Position numbers and translations under genes: made by a program
Shown here: positions 43,757 through 53,371 of the stretch, one piece after another
Position numbering within the stretch: the first letter of the stretch is position 1
How the letters are laid out: each line of letters opens with the position of its first letter
Source of the DNA: an uncultured Gemmatimonadales bacterium
GTDB lineage: Bacteria > Gemmatimonadota > Gemmatimonadetes > JACCXV01 > JAHWKZ01
Assembly: GCA_947259315.1 (NCBI GenBank)
Contig: CAMYLR010000006.1
Coordinates: forward strand, 277,271-341,270
Direction: 5' to 3'
DNA length: 64,000 nucleotides
The notes under the pieces: model-generated
The model's input: the letters and a program-made list of their open reading frames with translations, nothing else
Told to the model about the DNA's origin: nothing
The model's database searches: none

Positions 43757-44344
43757 CTAGGGTGTTTCGGTATCAGAGACGCTGTGGAGGACGTCACCAA
43801 TCGGCGGGGCCAGCCCGAGCGCGACCCGGATCGGGTACTCGAGATCGGACCGGATCTTGGGCCCGACCCACTCTTCGACGATCTGCCCGTCGACGACCAG
43901 CAGCGTGGTCGGCAGCCACGGTGAGAGGCCGAACTCCTCGAGCATCTTGGGCGTTCCGATCGCCAGCGGGTACGGCATCTCCATGTCGGTGGCGAACTCA
44001 CGCGAATCGCGCGGCAGGTCGTTGACCGACACACCCACCAGTGCCAGCCCGCGATCGTGGTACTCGTCCCAGATCTCGATCAGCTCCGGTATCTCGGCGC
44101 GGCACGGTGCGCACCACGACGCCCAGAAGTTGATCAGCACCACGTCCTGGGTAATGTCGGTCGATAGGAGCGAGTCGCCGTCGAGTGTGGCGAGCGCGAA
44201 CGGGGCCGCGGCCCTGATCGGCTCGAGCATGGGCGTCCCGCCCTCGCTCTTGGCGGCGGACTCGGCTCGACACCCCAAAGCGCCCACGCTCGCGGCGATC
44301 AGCGTAAGGGTGAGGGCCGCTCGTATCGTCATCGGTTTTTGCAT
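43757..44344 (-). CDS. TlpA/ResA-like thioredoxin-fold lipoprotein
   Basis: 195 aa. Lipobox VGALGCRA. Thioredoxin fold with INFWASWCAPCRAEIPELIEI (active site WCAPC), a TlpA insertion and cis-Pro in SPWLPTTLLVVDG. Periplasmic, membrane-anchored reductase acting with the downstream CcdA. An AT-rich palindrome lies 5 nt before the start codon. Confidence 0.92.
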   Translation of the reverse strand: MQKPMTIRAALTLTLIAASVGALGCRAESAAKSEGGTPMLEPIRAAAPFALATLDGDSLLSTDITQDVVLINFWASWCAPCRAEIPELIEIWDEYHDRGLALVGVSVNDLPRDSREFATDMEMPYPLAIGTPKMLEEFGLSPWLPTTLLVVDGQIVEEWVGPKIRSDLEYPIRVALGLAPPIGDVLHSVSDTETP

Positions 44345-44349
44345 GCTTA

Positions 44350-44361
44350 ATCTTATAAGAT
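44350..44361. promoter_or_regulatory. 12-bp AT-rich palindrome at the tlpA-like start
   Basis: ATCTTATAAGAT, a perfect palindrome in an otherwise GC-rich region, 5 nt before the ATG. It includes TATCTT and TAAGAT, either of which could be a -10 hexamer of a leaderless transcript. Confidence 0.4.
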
Positions 44362-44393
44362 AAGTACGTAGAGCCCTGAGTGACTATTCCGCC

Positions 44394-45263
44394 TCACGCA
44401 CCCCACTCATGGAACCGGTACCCGATCGCCCGGTAGACCAGCCGTGCGGCCACGAAGTCGGGGGCGTGGAGCCTCTCGATCGGCGCCAGCTCTACGACGT
44501 CCATGCCGACCACTCGACGGTGAGCGAACACCTTGGCCAAAAAGCGCATCGCGCCGTGCCAATCCCCGCCCCCCGGCTCTGGCGTTCCGGTCGACGGCAT
44601 GATCGCCGGATCGAAGAAATCGACGTCGAACGTCACGTAGACGTTGTCGCTCAGCGCTTTGATCGCCGTTTTCATCCATTCGTCACCGTGCGCGATCCGG
44701 TGGGACCAGAAGACCGGGATATCGTTGACATGAATCAGCTCGGCTTCTTCGGGTGACACAGCACGCACGCCGACCGAAACGACAGGCACGCCGAGCTCCA
44801 TGACCCGCCGCATGACGCACGCGTGTGACCACGGCGTTCCGTGGTAGGTGTCTCGCAGGTCCGCATGCGCGTCGAGCTGGAGAACGGTCAGATCGTCGAA
44901 CGCCGCGTGGGCCGCCCTAACCGGACCTGTCGTGAGCCCGTGCTCGCCACCCAAAAACACCGGAAACTTGCCATCCGCGAACAGCTGGCCGGCGGTCGAT
45001 TCGAGGTCGGCGAGGAACTGCTCGGGGCCGGGTTGATCGACCGCTACCGGCGGCGCGGTGTGGATCCCCACTCGCCACGGCTCTTCGTTCAAGATCTCGT
45101 CGTGCAGCTCCACGTAGTCCGATGCGGTCAGGATCGCCGCCGGCCCGTTGGCTGTTCCCTCACCCCACGACACCGTCCGCTCGTATGGGACCGGTACGAT
45201 CACCGCGGCGCTATCGTCGTAGCCGCACTCGGCGTCTTTCAACCCGAGGAAGTTCGGTTGCAT
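44394..45263 (-). CDS. speB: Agmatinase (ureohydrolase)
   Basis: 289 aa. The Mn ligands appear as GGEHGLTTGPV, VLQLDAHADLRDTYHG-PWSHACVMRR, and VYVTFDVDFFDPAIMPSTGTPEPGG, the ureohydrolase signatures; VVGMDVVELAP follows. Agmatine to putrescine plus urea. Its gene lies 3 bp after the pyruvoyl arginine decarboxylase gene, so the pair makes putrescine from arginine. Confidence 0.94.
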   Translation of the reverse strand: MQPNFLGLKDAECGYDDSAAVIVPVPYERTVSWGEGTANGPAAILTASDYVELHDEILNEEPWRVGIHTAPPVAVDQPGPEQFLADLESTAGQLFADGKFPVFLGGEHGLTTGPVRAAHAAFDDLTVLQLDAHADLRDTYHGTPWSHACVMRRVMELGVPVVSVGVRAVSPEEAELIHVNDIPVFWSHRIAHGDEWMKTAIKALSDNVYVTFDVDFFDPAIMPSTGTPEPGGGDWHGAMRFLAKVFAHRRVVGMDVVELAPIERLHAPDFVAARLVYRAIGYRFHEWGA

Positions 45264-45266
45264 GCC

Positions 45267-45815
45267 CTACTCGAGGAGGACGGCGGCCGAAATGACGGTG
45301 GTCCACTTCCCGTCCCTAGCACCGACCGCTGATTGCGTCTTGTTGCGGGTGGTCACGATTTCGCCCGAGATGCGCCAGAACTCCCTGCGCTCGTCCCACG
45401 CGGCGTCCGGATCGAAGTCGACCCCGAGCACGGTGGCCAACATCTCCGCTGCCAGATCCTCGGCGTAGTCGCCGGCGCGCTGCTCCTTCTGACCGTGCGC
45501 GTGGTGCTCCGAGAGAAAGCCGTAGTGGCTGCGATCACGCGGAATGGCGACTCCGATCGACGAAGCGATCAGCCGGTGCGGCTCGTTGGTCGCGGATTCG
45601 GCCAGTACCGAAAAAAGGATCTGCCCGGGCGTCAGCTTGGCCAATCCGTTTGTACGAGAGATCAGCTTGCAATGTGGTGGGAAGATGCTGGAGACCCGAA
45701 CGAGGTTGAACTCGGCGATACCCGCGTCACGCAGCGCGAGCTCGAATGAAGCCAGCTTTTCCCGATGCCGCCCGACACCGCTGGTGAGAAACATCTCTTT
45801 GGCGACGAACGACAT
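45267..45815 (-). CDS. pdaD: Pyruvoyl-dependent arginine decarboxylase
   Basis: 182 aa, normal for this family. [23 protein letters not shown] is the N-terminal signature. [15 protein letters not shown] contains the Ser42-Ser43 pair at which the proenzyme cleaves itself to give the pyruvoyl group. [19 protein letters not shown] follows. Arginine to agmatine. Arginine deprotonates here without PLP. Upstream of agmatinase and 12 bp after the PorV-like gene. Confidence 0.93.
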   Translation of the reverse strand: MSFVAKEMFLTSGVGRHREKLASFELALRDAGIAEFNLVRVSSIFPPHCKLISRTNGLAKLTPGQILFSVLAESATNEPHRLIASSIGVAIPRDRSHYGFLSEHHAHGQKEQRAGDYAEDLAAEMLATVLGVDFDPDAAWDERREFWRISGEIVTTRNKTQSAVGARDGKWTTVISAAVLLE

Positions 45816-45827
45816 CGCCGCGTCAGC

Positions 45828-46841
45828 CTAGAAGCGCCAACCGACAGCGAAGTGGGTCTCGTCGCCCAGCTCGCTGACCGACACCTCGCGCGCGATGTCA
45901 GCCTCGAAACCCTCATAGTAGATGCCGATTCCGAAGGTCCCGCCGATCTGGCGATTGCCGTCCCCATCGTCGACAAACGGGTTGTCGATCGAAACGATCC
46001 CACCGCGTACGGTCACCACGTCGCGGAACGTGACAGCTCCCCCGAAGTGTTGGCTCGCCGTGGAGATCTCCCGGGCGTCGGTCTCGACGTCAAACAACAC
46101 GCGCGCTGCATACCCCTCCGGGATGCTGAGGAGATCGTTGAGGTTGACCCCGACCCCGATCCGGATCCGCGTCGGAAGCTGCTCCTGGCGATCGCTGCTC
46201 GACGACCCGCCTCCCGGAACGGCTACGCTACCGTCCTCGAGGTCGAGATCGGGTCCCATGTTCCTCACCGCCGCGGCCAGCTGCACCGGCACATCCAGCG
46301 GCGCGTACAAGACACCAAAATCGAACGCCGGTCCACTCGCCTCGACGACCCCGAGGTCCGAGCTGTACCACTTGAACGTGACCCCGTAGTCGAACTCGTC
46401 CCGCCACTGATTGGCGTAGGTGACACCGATCACCGACTCGTTGAGGTCGATGCTGCCAATCTCCGTCGGCGAAGTGTCGGTCAACGGCACGTCTCCAAAA
46501 TCGTGATAAACGAAATGCGCGCCGATCGTACCCCACGTCGCGACGTAGGCGCCGGCGATGTAGTTGCTGTTGAGATCCGCGATATCGGCACCCTCGAACC
46601 GGCTGTAGGTCAGAGCACCACGCTCGATTCCGCTCTGGGTTGCCGGGTTGTACGGGACACCCTGCAACTCACCGCGGACCGCCGCGACGGCACGACCTTG
46701 ACCCAACGGCCGCGCACCGAGTGGGAGCGTGAGACCTACCAGGCCACCGTTTTCGCCGTTGTCCTGACCCCGGACGGGTGCCGGGGCGATCAGCGTGACG
46801 AGAACCAGTGCCGTCAGGCATGAGAAGATGACGGGTCGCAT
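45828..46841 (-). CDS. PorV/PorQ-like outer-membrane beta-barrel protein
   Basis: 337 aa from the ATG at 46841, which gives a proper signal peptide (VIFSCLTALVLVTLIAPAPVRGQ); an ATG at 46886 would overlap the previous stop (ATGA) but bury the signal. Mature start LTLPLGARPLGQGRAVAAVRGELQGVPYNPA resembles the PorV/PorQ and FadL-like opening, with Ala/Gly-rich plug and 'NPA'. Strands alternate to a final VGWRF. PorV shuttles type IX cargo in Bacteroidota; the same role here is inferred from its neighbour with a FlgD-like/sorting domain. Confidence 0.82.
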   Translation of the reverse strand: MRPVIFSCLTALVLVTLIAPAPVRGQDNGENGGLVGLTLPLGARPLGQGRAVAAVRGELQGVPYNPATQSGIERGALTYSRFEGADIADLNSNYIAGAYVATWGTIGAHFVYHDFGDVPLTDTSPTEIGSIDLNESVIGVTYANQWRDEFDYGVTFKWYSSDLGVVEASGPAFDFGVLYAPLDVPVQLAAAVRNMGPDLDLEDGSVAVPGGGSSSSDRQEQLPTRIRIGVGVNLNDLLSIPEGYAARVLFDVETDAREISTASQHFGGAVTFRDVVTVRGGIVSIDNPFVDDGDGNRQIGGTFGIGIYYEGFEADIAREVSVSELGDETHFAVGWRF

Positions 46842-46882
46842 TGAGACCCGAATCTCTCCGCCGGGGCTGCCCGTTGCAAGGA

Positions 46883-48382
46883 TCATCGCGCCTTCAACCC
46901 CCGCACCGTAGATGTGCCCGCCGGGGTGACGAGTTGAATCACGTAGACGCCAGCTGGCACATCGACCCCCTGGGTCGAGCGACCGTCCCAGTTAGCGGAG
47001 TACTCACCGGGCTCCAAGAAACCATCCGCCAACGTCGTCACCTCGCGGCCGGCGATGTCGAACACCTTGAGCTGGACGTTGGCCGCATCGATGATCGAGT
47101 ACCGGATCGTCGTCTGGTCAGTGAACGGGTTGGGGAAGTTCTGGAGCACCACGCCGGGCTCGCCGGGCCCCGGGCCGGGCCCAGGGTCTCCGGGGAAGTC
47201 GAGCAGCGCAGGCAGCCCGGCCAACCGCTGATCGTAGGCTTGCCGCACCGACCGAACCGCGGCCACTAGATCGCTCAGCAGCGGCAGGTCCTCATCGAGC
47301 GCCGGGTCGAGCGGTGACAGAAACGATGGCGGGTCCCCGTCGGCGTCGGCCCATACGAAAGCCGCTGCTGTGCGATGCACCGCACCGGGAGCGAGGTCGA
47401 TCGCACCCCAACTGATCAGCGCCCGTAGATCGAACCCCGGCTCGACGATCGTCGGGTCGCGCGGAGCGATGCCCGCCATCGTGTCGTACTGGTCGGCGTC
47501 GTTCGTGGGGACGATCCGCACATTGGGACCAAATTGCGACGTCATCTGGGTAATCGTGGTCTGTCCACCGGGATTCACAAGCGGCACTATCGCCATCAAC
47601 CCCGGCGCACCCTCGAAGGCGGGCTCGGAGAAATCGCTATCCCAGATCAGCAGGACCTCTTCCCCGTCGACCGCCAGCGGCGCCGCCGTATCGTCCAGCA
47701 CGCTGCCAACCGGCGAGACCTGGATGTCGGGATCGAGCACAATCCCGGTCCACAGATCTTCGATCGTGTACCCGGTGTTCCGGATCTGATCCGAGATGTT
47801 CAGAAAATCCCATTGGAAGATCACCGCCGTGTTCAGATCGGCCTCGGCAAACGCAAACGATCGCTGCCGAACCTCGACGCCGAGCGGTACGGAGGCCTGG
47901 TCAGTTCCAAATGTGCTGAATCGATCGCCGTAGACCGTAAAGAGTTCCTGGGTGGCGACCGGTGTGGCGGGGAAGTCGTTCTGATCATCCGGGTTCGTGG
48001 AATCGAGCACCCGAAACCGGGAATCGTTGCGGCCGAACCCGACCGTGCCCTCGATCCACTCAAGATCCGACAGGTTCGATGGGTTGTAGCCGATCGTCGT
48101 GATTCGATCGGGTTGCCCGTTACCGTCTACGTCCCCGATACCACCGATCCACAGGCCGGCACCAAAGATGTACCGGTTCATAGTGCCCCGCGGGAAGTTC
48201 CCGGCATCAGCGTCGCCCAGGGCGAGCCCAAACCCACCCCGGTTGGACACCCTGAGAAACGCTTGGTTGGTGTCGTGGGCGACCAGCGAGTTGAACGACA
48301 TGGTGAGCTTCTGCGCTCCCGCGGTGGCTGGAAGCGCGAACAACAACCCGCAGAGGATCCCGATCTTGCTCAGTTGTGGCAC
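46883..48382 (-). CDS. Secreted protein with C-terminal FlgD-like/type IX sorting-type domain
   Basis: 499 aa from a GTG at 48382 that overlaps the end of fur by 13 nt and opens a signal peptide (IGILCGLLFALPATAGAQ). The long central part is beta-rich and acidic, with a DGNGQPD calcium-loop-like segment. A Gly-Pro linker (GDPGPGPGPGEPG) is followed by VVLQNFPNPFTDQTTIRYSI, VFDIAGREVTTL, NWDGRSTQGVDVPAGVYV and a short basic end, the FlgD-Ig-like/T9SS type A pattern. Function of the central part unknown. PorV-like gene follows. Confidence 0.85.
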   Translation of the reverse strand: MPQLSKIGILCGLLFALPATAGAQKLTMSFNSLVAHDTNQAFLRVSNRGGFGLALGDADAGNFPRGTMNRYIFGAGLWIGGIGDVDGNGQPDRITTIGYNPSNLSDLEWIEGTVGFGRNDSRFRVLDSTNPDDQNDFPATPVATQELFTVYGDRFSTFGTDQASVPLGVEVRQRSFAFAEADLNTAVIFQWDFLNISDQIRNTGYTIEDLWTGIVLDPDIQVSPVGSVLDDTAAPLAVDGEEVLLIWDSDFSEPAFEGAPGLMAIVPLVNPGGQTTITQMTSQFGPNVRIVPTNDADQYDTMAGIAPRDPTIVEPGFDLRALISWGAIDLAPGAVHRTAAAFVWADADGDPPSFLSPLDPALDEDLPLLSDLVAAVRSVRQAYDQRLAGLPALLDFPGDPGPGPGPGEPGVVLQNFPNPFTDQTTIRYSIIDAANVQLKVFDIAGREVTTLADGFLEPGEYSANWDGRSTQGVDVPAGVYVIQLVTPAGTSTVRGLKAR

Positions 48383-48816
48383 TCTTCGCACTCGCCGTAG
48401 ATCTCCACTTTGTGATGGGAAGGCTCGAACCGATGCAGGGTGGCGACCTCCGTTTGCAGCCGCTCGAACGCTGCCGACTCGAACTCGATCACCTTGCCGC
48501 AGCGGACACACACCAGGTGCTCGTGATGCGGGCGTGCCGGACACGGCTCATAGCGTCGGAACCCCTCCCCAAAGTCATGCTCTCGAATCAGACCGGCCTT
48601 CAGCAGCAGGTCGAGCGTTCGGTAGACCGTTGCCTTTCCAACCGCATCTCCGCTGACCCTCAACCGTTGGACGATCTCGTCCGCTGATATGTGGTCGTGG
48701 GTCCCGAACAGGAGCGCGGCGACCCGTAAACGTTGCGGGGTGACCGGATGGTTGTACTCGTTCAGAAATTCGCGAAAACGCTCAACCCCGGGAACGCTCC
48801 CGGTGCGCGAGCTCAC
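48370..48816 (-). CDS. fur: Fur-family metal-responsive repressor
   Basis: 148 aa from a GTG whose GTGA overlaps the preceding stop. Winged helix VTPQRLRVAALLFGTHDHISADEIVQRL...ATVYRTLDLLLKAGLI, then HHEHLVCVRCGKVIEF and the second CxxC in CEECHN, which bind structural zinc. Fur, Zur and PerR cannot be separated safely. It heads the operon of the FlgD-like, PorV-like and putrescine genes. Confidence 0.93.
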   Translation of the reverse strand: MSSRTGSVPGVERFREFLNEYNHPVTPQRLRVAALLFGTHDHISADEIVQRLRVSGDAVGKATVYRTLDLLLKAGLIREHDFGEGFRRYEPCPARPHHEHLVCVRCGKVIEFESAAFERLQTEVATLHRFEPSHHKVEIYGECEECHN

Positions 48817-49241
48817 TGAGCCCGGGACGGCTCGGCATCCGGACGCGGCGATACCAGCGCTGCCAACTCCGAGAGTTGTTCGGACGGGTCCTGGTTCTCG
48901 AAGTGCACCTCCCTGTAGGACGCGCCCTCGACGCCACACCGATCGATGAACTCCTCCAGAATCAGCGGCAAGATCTCCGCTGGGAAGCGGGCCCGCCGGA
49001 TAAAGTCCCTGGCCGGGCTGGCCGCACCAACGGAGCGTTCACCGATTGCCACCATTTCGAGCCGTTGGTCGTCGACCCGTTTCGTTATCAGGGCCAGCGA
49101 GAATGCCGTCTCGCGCCTCACAACCGGGTCAAACACGTAGACGCACTCCAACCGCTCCCGGTTCTTGAGCTGAACCGCCGCCTCCAATTGCGCCATCGTC
49201 TCTTCTTCGGTGCTCGTTTCGGGGATCGACTCTTCGTTCAT
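48813..49241 (-). CDS. Small uncharacterised protein coupled to fur
   Basis: 142 aa, no signal or membrane segment. Acidic N-terminus (EESIPETSTEEET), then an alpha/beta region (ERLECVYVFDPVVRRETAFSLALITKRV) and a helical end. No known domain recognised. Its stop overlaps the fur start (GTGA), so both are translated together. Confidence 0.6.
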   Translation of the reverse strand: MNEESIPETSTEEETMAQLEAAVQLKNRERLECVYVFDPVVRRETAFSLALITKRVDDQRLEMVAIGERSVGAASPARDFIRRARFPAEILPLILEEFIDRCGVEGASYREVHFENQDPSEQLSELAALVSPRPDAEPSRAQ

Positions 49242-49353
49242 GTGCCTTGTCGGGTTTACCGAGAACAGTGAGTTTGGCAGCGACGGACCCGAATCTGGCC
49301 GCCACCCCTAGACTCGTCAACCGGAGACAGCGGGGTACGGCATCGGAGGCCCA

Positions 49354-49710
49354 GTGAGCGAAAACGGCCCTTCACCCACCAACCGGATGGCAGCGCTGGC
49401 CTACCCGTTCAGCGTCGCGAGCGGCATAGCTTGCCTGATAGTCGGTAGGCGCCACCCTTTCGTCCGTTTCCACGCCTGGCAATCGATCCTGCTCGGCGTA
49501 GCCCTCGTGGTCGCGATCCTGGCGCTGGAGCAGGTTCCGATCGTCGGCTTCATGATGGCTTTGGGCGCCGTCGGGTTGTGGGCTGTCGCGACGCTGTTCT
49601 TGACCTGGCGGGCCCTGCGGGGTCACTGGTCGGCTCTGCCACTGATCGGCGACATCGCCGCCGAACGGGTACCCGCCGACTCGATCTCACCGCCTTGGGG
49701 TTCGAGCTAG
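49354..49710 (+). CDS. Small membrane protein (DUF4870-like)
   Basis: 118 aa from a GTG with GGAGG 5 nt upstream. Three membrane helices; NRMAALAYPFSVASGIACLIVG, HPFVRFHAWQSILLGVAL is the typical DUF4870/Tic20-like opening with the 'FHAxQ' motif. Function unknown. Divergent from the minus-strand operon and convergent on smc. Confidence 0.72.
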   Translation: MSENGPSPTNRMAALAYPFSVASGIACLIVGRRHPFVRFHAWQSILLGVALVVAILALEQVPIVGFMMALGAVGLWAVATLFLTWRALRGHWSALPLIGDIAAERVPADSISPPWGSS

Positions 49711-49714
49711 TCGG

Positions 49715-52700
49715 CTAGCCCGCCGCGAGCAGTGCCTCTTCGGGCTCGGGCTCCTCGACGGGTGCGTCGACGCTCTGCCGCGCACCGTCGAGCGATACCG
49801 AGACCAGCGCCGAGATTCCTGGCTCCTCCATCGTCACGCCGTACAGATAATCCGCCGCCTCCATCGTCCGCTTGTTGTGGGTGATGATGACGAACTGACT
49901 ATCGTCGCTGAAATGGCGAATCATCTGTAAGAAGCGGCTCACGTTGGCATCGTCCAGCGGGGCGTCGACCTCGTCCAAGATGCAGAACGGACTCGGCTTG
50001 ACGCGATAGATCGCGAATAGCAACGCGAGCGCGGTGAGAGCCCGCTCACCGCCGGACAGCAGATTGATCGAATGGACGCGCTTGCCGCGCGGGCTGGCGA
50101 CGATCTGGATCGGCGTCTCGAGGGGATCGTCGGGATCCTCCAAGTGGATCTCGGCAAACCCACCCTCGAACAGCGTCTGGAAGGTGTAGTCGAAGCTCTC
50201 CTTGATCTTTCCGAATGTCTCTACGAACAGCTCGCGGGCGGTGCGGTTGATCTTGCGGATCGCCTCCTCGAGCTGACGCCGGGCGACCACCAGGTCATCC
50301 CGCTGCTTGACCAGAAACTCGAGCCGCTCCGACTCGCGCTCGAACTCCTCGACCGCCAGCATGTTGACCGGGCCCAGGTTGGCGCGCTTGCGCCGCACCG
50401 CCTCGAGCCGAGTCTTGAGTTCGTCCAACTCCACCGTTTTCTCTTCATCGTCGAGCGGGTGCTCGGCCACCAGCGCCGCCAACCCGGTCTCGTACGTCTC
50501 CTCGATATGACCGGCTACCGTTTGGTGACGGTGCTCGATGTCTTGAAGCGTCAGCTCACATTGGTGACGTCGCTCCAGCGCCGCGTCGTGTTCGCGCCGC
50601 AAACCTCTTACTTCGTTATCGTGCCCCGATCGCTTCTCCTCGATCGCTGCCAAGGTCTCGCGATGTCCACGCAACCCGACCTCGACCGTCTCGAGCTCGA
50701 CGTAGAGCGCTTCGATCTCATCACCCGCGGTCTTGGCCTCAGCTTCGAGCCGCCTGCACTCGTCCTCGAGCCGAGCGCGTTCACCGGCTCGACCACCGCG
50801 GGCCTCTTCCAGGGCTGACTCGGCCGCACCCAGGTGTTCGAGTTCCCGCTCGACGAGACTCAGATCGGCCTCCGCGGCGGTTCGCTCGAGTTCGACCGCG
50901 TGGCGGGCCGAAATCCTCTCCGTGCGCACCTCATCGTACCGTTCGAGCGCAGTGCGAACGGCGGCCAGCCGCTCGGTCGCGCGGGTGGTATCAATCGATA
51001 GCTCGGCATGGGTCTTCGCGACCGCTTCCTGTGCCTGAAGGGCTCGATCGCGGGCCGCCTTTTGCTCGCCGATCTCAGCTTCGAGCTCAGCTCGCCGCCG
51101 AGCCGCGTGCGTGGCCGCTTCTTCGGCCGCGACCAGGGACTCGCGCCCGGCCCAGTAGGACCCGTCCGCCTCTCGCCATTGATCGCCGGCCGCACTCATG
51201 GCCGCGTTGTGTTCCGCCAGCTCGCCCTCGACCCGATCGAGCTCTTCGGCCAAGCCGGCGACATCGGCCCGCCGCCCCTTGAATTCGGTCTCGGCTTCCG
51301 CCAACTGGCGGCGGCGGGACAACAACCCATGGCCGTTCTCGGACCCGGCCGTACGCCAGCGGCCCACCGGCTCCAACAGCGTGCCGTCCAATCCGGCGAT
51401 CGTGTAATAGCCGGCTGCCTGTGGCTCGCTACCGAGCGCCGAACGACAACCAAAGCAGGCCGCCGCATTGGCGACGATCAGCAGCCGCTGGAACAGCGGC
51501 TCGAACCGCTCGGGCAGCTTGCGAGGACCGGTCCACCGCACAACATCCGAGCCGCGCGCCAACACATGCGCGGCGGCGGCATCAGGTATGGGAGGTGGAT
51601 CAGCCGCGCTGATTAGCTCCGGAATCAGAAAATCGGCCCGGCCGCCGCTCTTTCCGTCCAGCTGCTCGGCCGCTGCTAGCGCCGACTTTTGGTCCTTCGC
51701 CAGCAACCCATGGCCAAGGCTCTCAAGGTAGCGCTCGAGCGCTTTCTCGAAGCGACGATCGACGGGCTCGAGGACCTGGGGTAGCGCACCATACACGCCG
51801 CGCACGCGTTTCGACGCGCCAAGCAGCGAGCGGGCGCCCGACGCGTACCCTTCGAACCGCGCCTCAAGATCGGTCAGCGCGCTCTTGCGACCGGCTGCTG
51901 TCTGTTCGGCAGCCCGAGCTGTCTCCAATCTCTCTCGGATCGCATTGACCGTTGACGACAGCATGTCCGCCGCTGACTTCGCGATCTCACGGGCCTGGTC
52001 CGCTTCCGTCCGCTGCGCCTCGGCGGCCTCGACTGCAGCCCGGGCCCGATCAACGGCGGTCCCTGATTCACCCGCTTCGCGTTCCCGCAACTCGAGTTCG
52101 GCACTTAAAGCCGCTAAGCGCTCTTCTGCGCTCTCGGCCGCCGTGGCCTGACGAGCCCGGGCTTGGTCGACCTCTGCCAACCGCTCGCGCAGTGACTCGA
52201 GTCGTTCGGTGAGACGCCGCTGTTCAGCCATGAGGTCGGCCCGGCGTTCCTCCTCATCGGCGGTTTCGGACGGGGCCATTCGTTCGGCGATCCGGTCGAC
52301 TTGCTCGCGCGCCGCGGCCAGATCCACATCCAAGTTGGCTCGCCGTTCCGCCAGGTCATCCGACCGGATGCGCGCTTGCTCCGCCTCGGTGGCCAGCTCC
52401 TCCAACCGTTGCCGGTGGTGCTTGAGCGTCTCGCCGTTTACGAGTCGAACTTCCTCGCGACGCGCGATACGGCTGCGCACCGCCTCGACCGAACCACTGG
52501 TGGTCTGCTCCTGCTGGCGCAGCTCGATCAGCTCGATCTCCATCGTCTCGACACCGGCTTCGCGTTCGGCCAAGCGAGCCGCCAGCTCCGACTCCTTCTC
52601 CTGCAATCCGCGAAACTCCTCCGTCAATGGCGCCCGCTGTGTCTCCAGCGTCTCCAACTCGCACGCCGCCAAATGCACATCCAGCCGAGTCTCCTCGGCC

Positions 52701-53356
52701 TGATACTTCAGGAACCGGCGGGCCTTGCCGACCTGGCGTTTTAGCGAGGCGACGTTCCGATCGACCTCGGCCACGACGTCCTCGACGCGGTCGAGATCGA
52801 TCGTCGTCGCCTCGAGCTTCCGTTCCGTAGCCCGGCGCCGGTTCTTGTAACGCGTGACACCAGCCGCCTCCTCGAAGATCGTCCGCCGCTCCTCGGGCCG
52901 ATCCGACAACAGGCTGTCGACCATTCCCTGTTGAATCAGGGTGTACGAATGAGTACCGATCCCGGTACCCATCAGCAGATCCTGAATATCCTTAAGCCGA
53001 CACGGATGGCGGTTCAGCAGATAGTCGCTGTCACCATCCCGAAAGACGCGCCGAGCGATCGCGACCTCGGTGTACTCGATCGGCAGCAAGCCGTCCTCGT
53101 TCGAGAAGTGGAGCGCGACCTCGGCCAGATTGATCGGCTTGCGGTGCCGACTGCCGCTGAAGATCACCTCGTCCATTCGCGAACCGCGGACGAGCGTGGG
53201 CCGCTGCTCGCCCAGCACCCAGCGGATGGCGTCCGAGATGTTGCTCTTGCCACAACCGTTGGGACCGACGATCGCGGTGATCCCCGGATTGAACTCGATT
53301 GCAACGCGATCAGCGAACGACTTGAAGCCGAAGAGTTCCAGGCGCTGGAGTTTCAC
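49715..53356 (-). CDS. smc: SMC chromosome segregation ATPase
   Basis: 1213 aa from a GTG (GGAGG about 9 nt upstream). Walker A IVGPNGCGKSNISDAIRWVLGE, a coiled coil (about 170-500), the hinge (about 500-660), a second coiled coil, then INLLSGGERALTALALLFAIY (signature) and PFCILDEVDAPLDDANVSRF (Walker B/D-loop). Length is usual. Organises and segregates the origin region with ScpA/B, which are not in the window. 15 bp after a pseudo-ParA/SPOR gene and read from its promoter. Confidence 0.97.
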   Translation of the reverse strand: MKLQRLELFGFKSFADRVAIEFNPGITAIVGPNGCGKSNISDAIRWVLGEQRPTLVRGSRMDEVIFSGSRHRKPINLAEVALHFSNEDGLLPIEYTEVAIARRVFRDGDSDYLLNRHPCRLKDIQDLLMGTGIGTHSYTLIQQGMVDSLLSDRPEERRTIFEEAAGVTRYKNRRRATERKLEATTIDLDRVEDVVAEVDRNVASLKRQVGKARRFLKYQAEETRLDVHLAACELETLETQRAPLTEEFRGLQEKESELAARLAEREAGVETMEIELIELRQQEQTTSGSVEAVRSRIARREEVRLVNGETLKHHRQRLEELATEAEQARIRSDDLAERRANLDVDLAAAREQVDRIAERMAPSETADEEERRADLMAEQRRLTERLESLRERLAEVDQARARQATAAESAEERLAALSAELELREREAGESGTAVDRARAAVEAAEAQRTEADQAREIAKSAADMLSSTVNAIRERLETARAAEQTAAGRKSALTDLEARFEGYASGARSLLGASKRVRGVYGALPQVLEPVDRRFEKALERYLESLGHGLLAKDQKSALAAAEQLDGKSGGRADFLIPELISAADPPPIPDAAAAHVLARGSDVVRWTGPRKLPERFEPLFQRLLIVANAAACFGCRSALGSEPQAAGYYTIAGLDGTLLEPVGRWRTAGSENGHGLLSRRRQLAEAETEFKGRRADVAGLAEELDRVEGELAEHNAAMSAAGDQWREADGSYWAGRESLVAAEEAATHAARRRAELEAEIGEQKAARDRALQAQEAVAKTHAELSIDTTRATERLAAVRTALERYDEVRTERISARHAVELERTAAEADLSLVERELEHLGAAESALEEARGGRAGERARLEDECRRLEAEAKTAGDEIEALYVELETVEVGLRGHRETLAAIEEKRSGHDNEVRGLRREHDAALERRHQCELTLQDIEHRHQTVAGHIEETYETGLAALVAEHPLDDEEKTVELDELKTRLEAVRRKRANLGPVNMLAVEEFERESERLEFLVKQRDDLVVARRQLEEAIRKINRTARELFVETFGKIKESFDYTFQTLFEGGFAEIHLEDPDDPLETPIQIVASPRGKRVHSINLLSGGERALTALALLFAIYRVKPSPFCILDEVDAPLDDANVSRFLQMIRHFSDDSQFVIITHNKRTMEAADYLYGVTMEEPGISALVSVSLDGARQSVDAPVEEPEPEEALLAAG

Positions 53357-53371
53357 GGGCAGGACCTCCGA

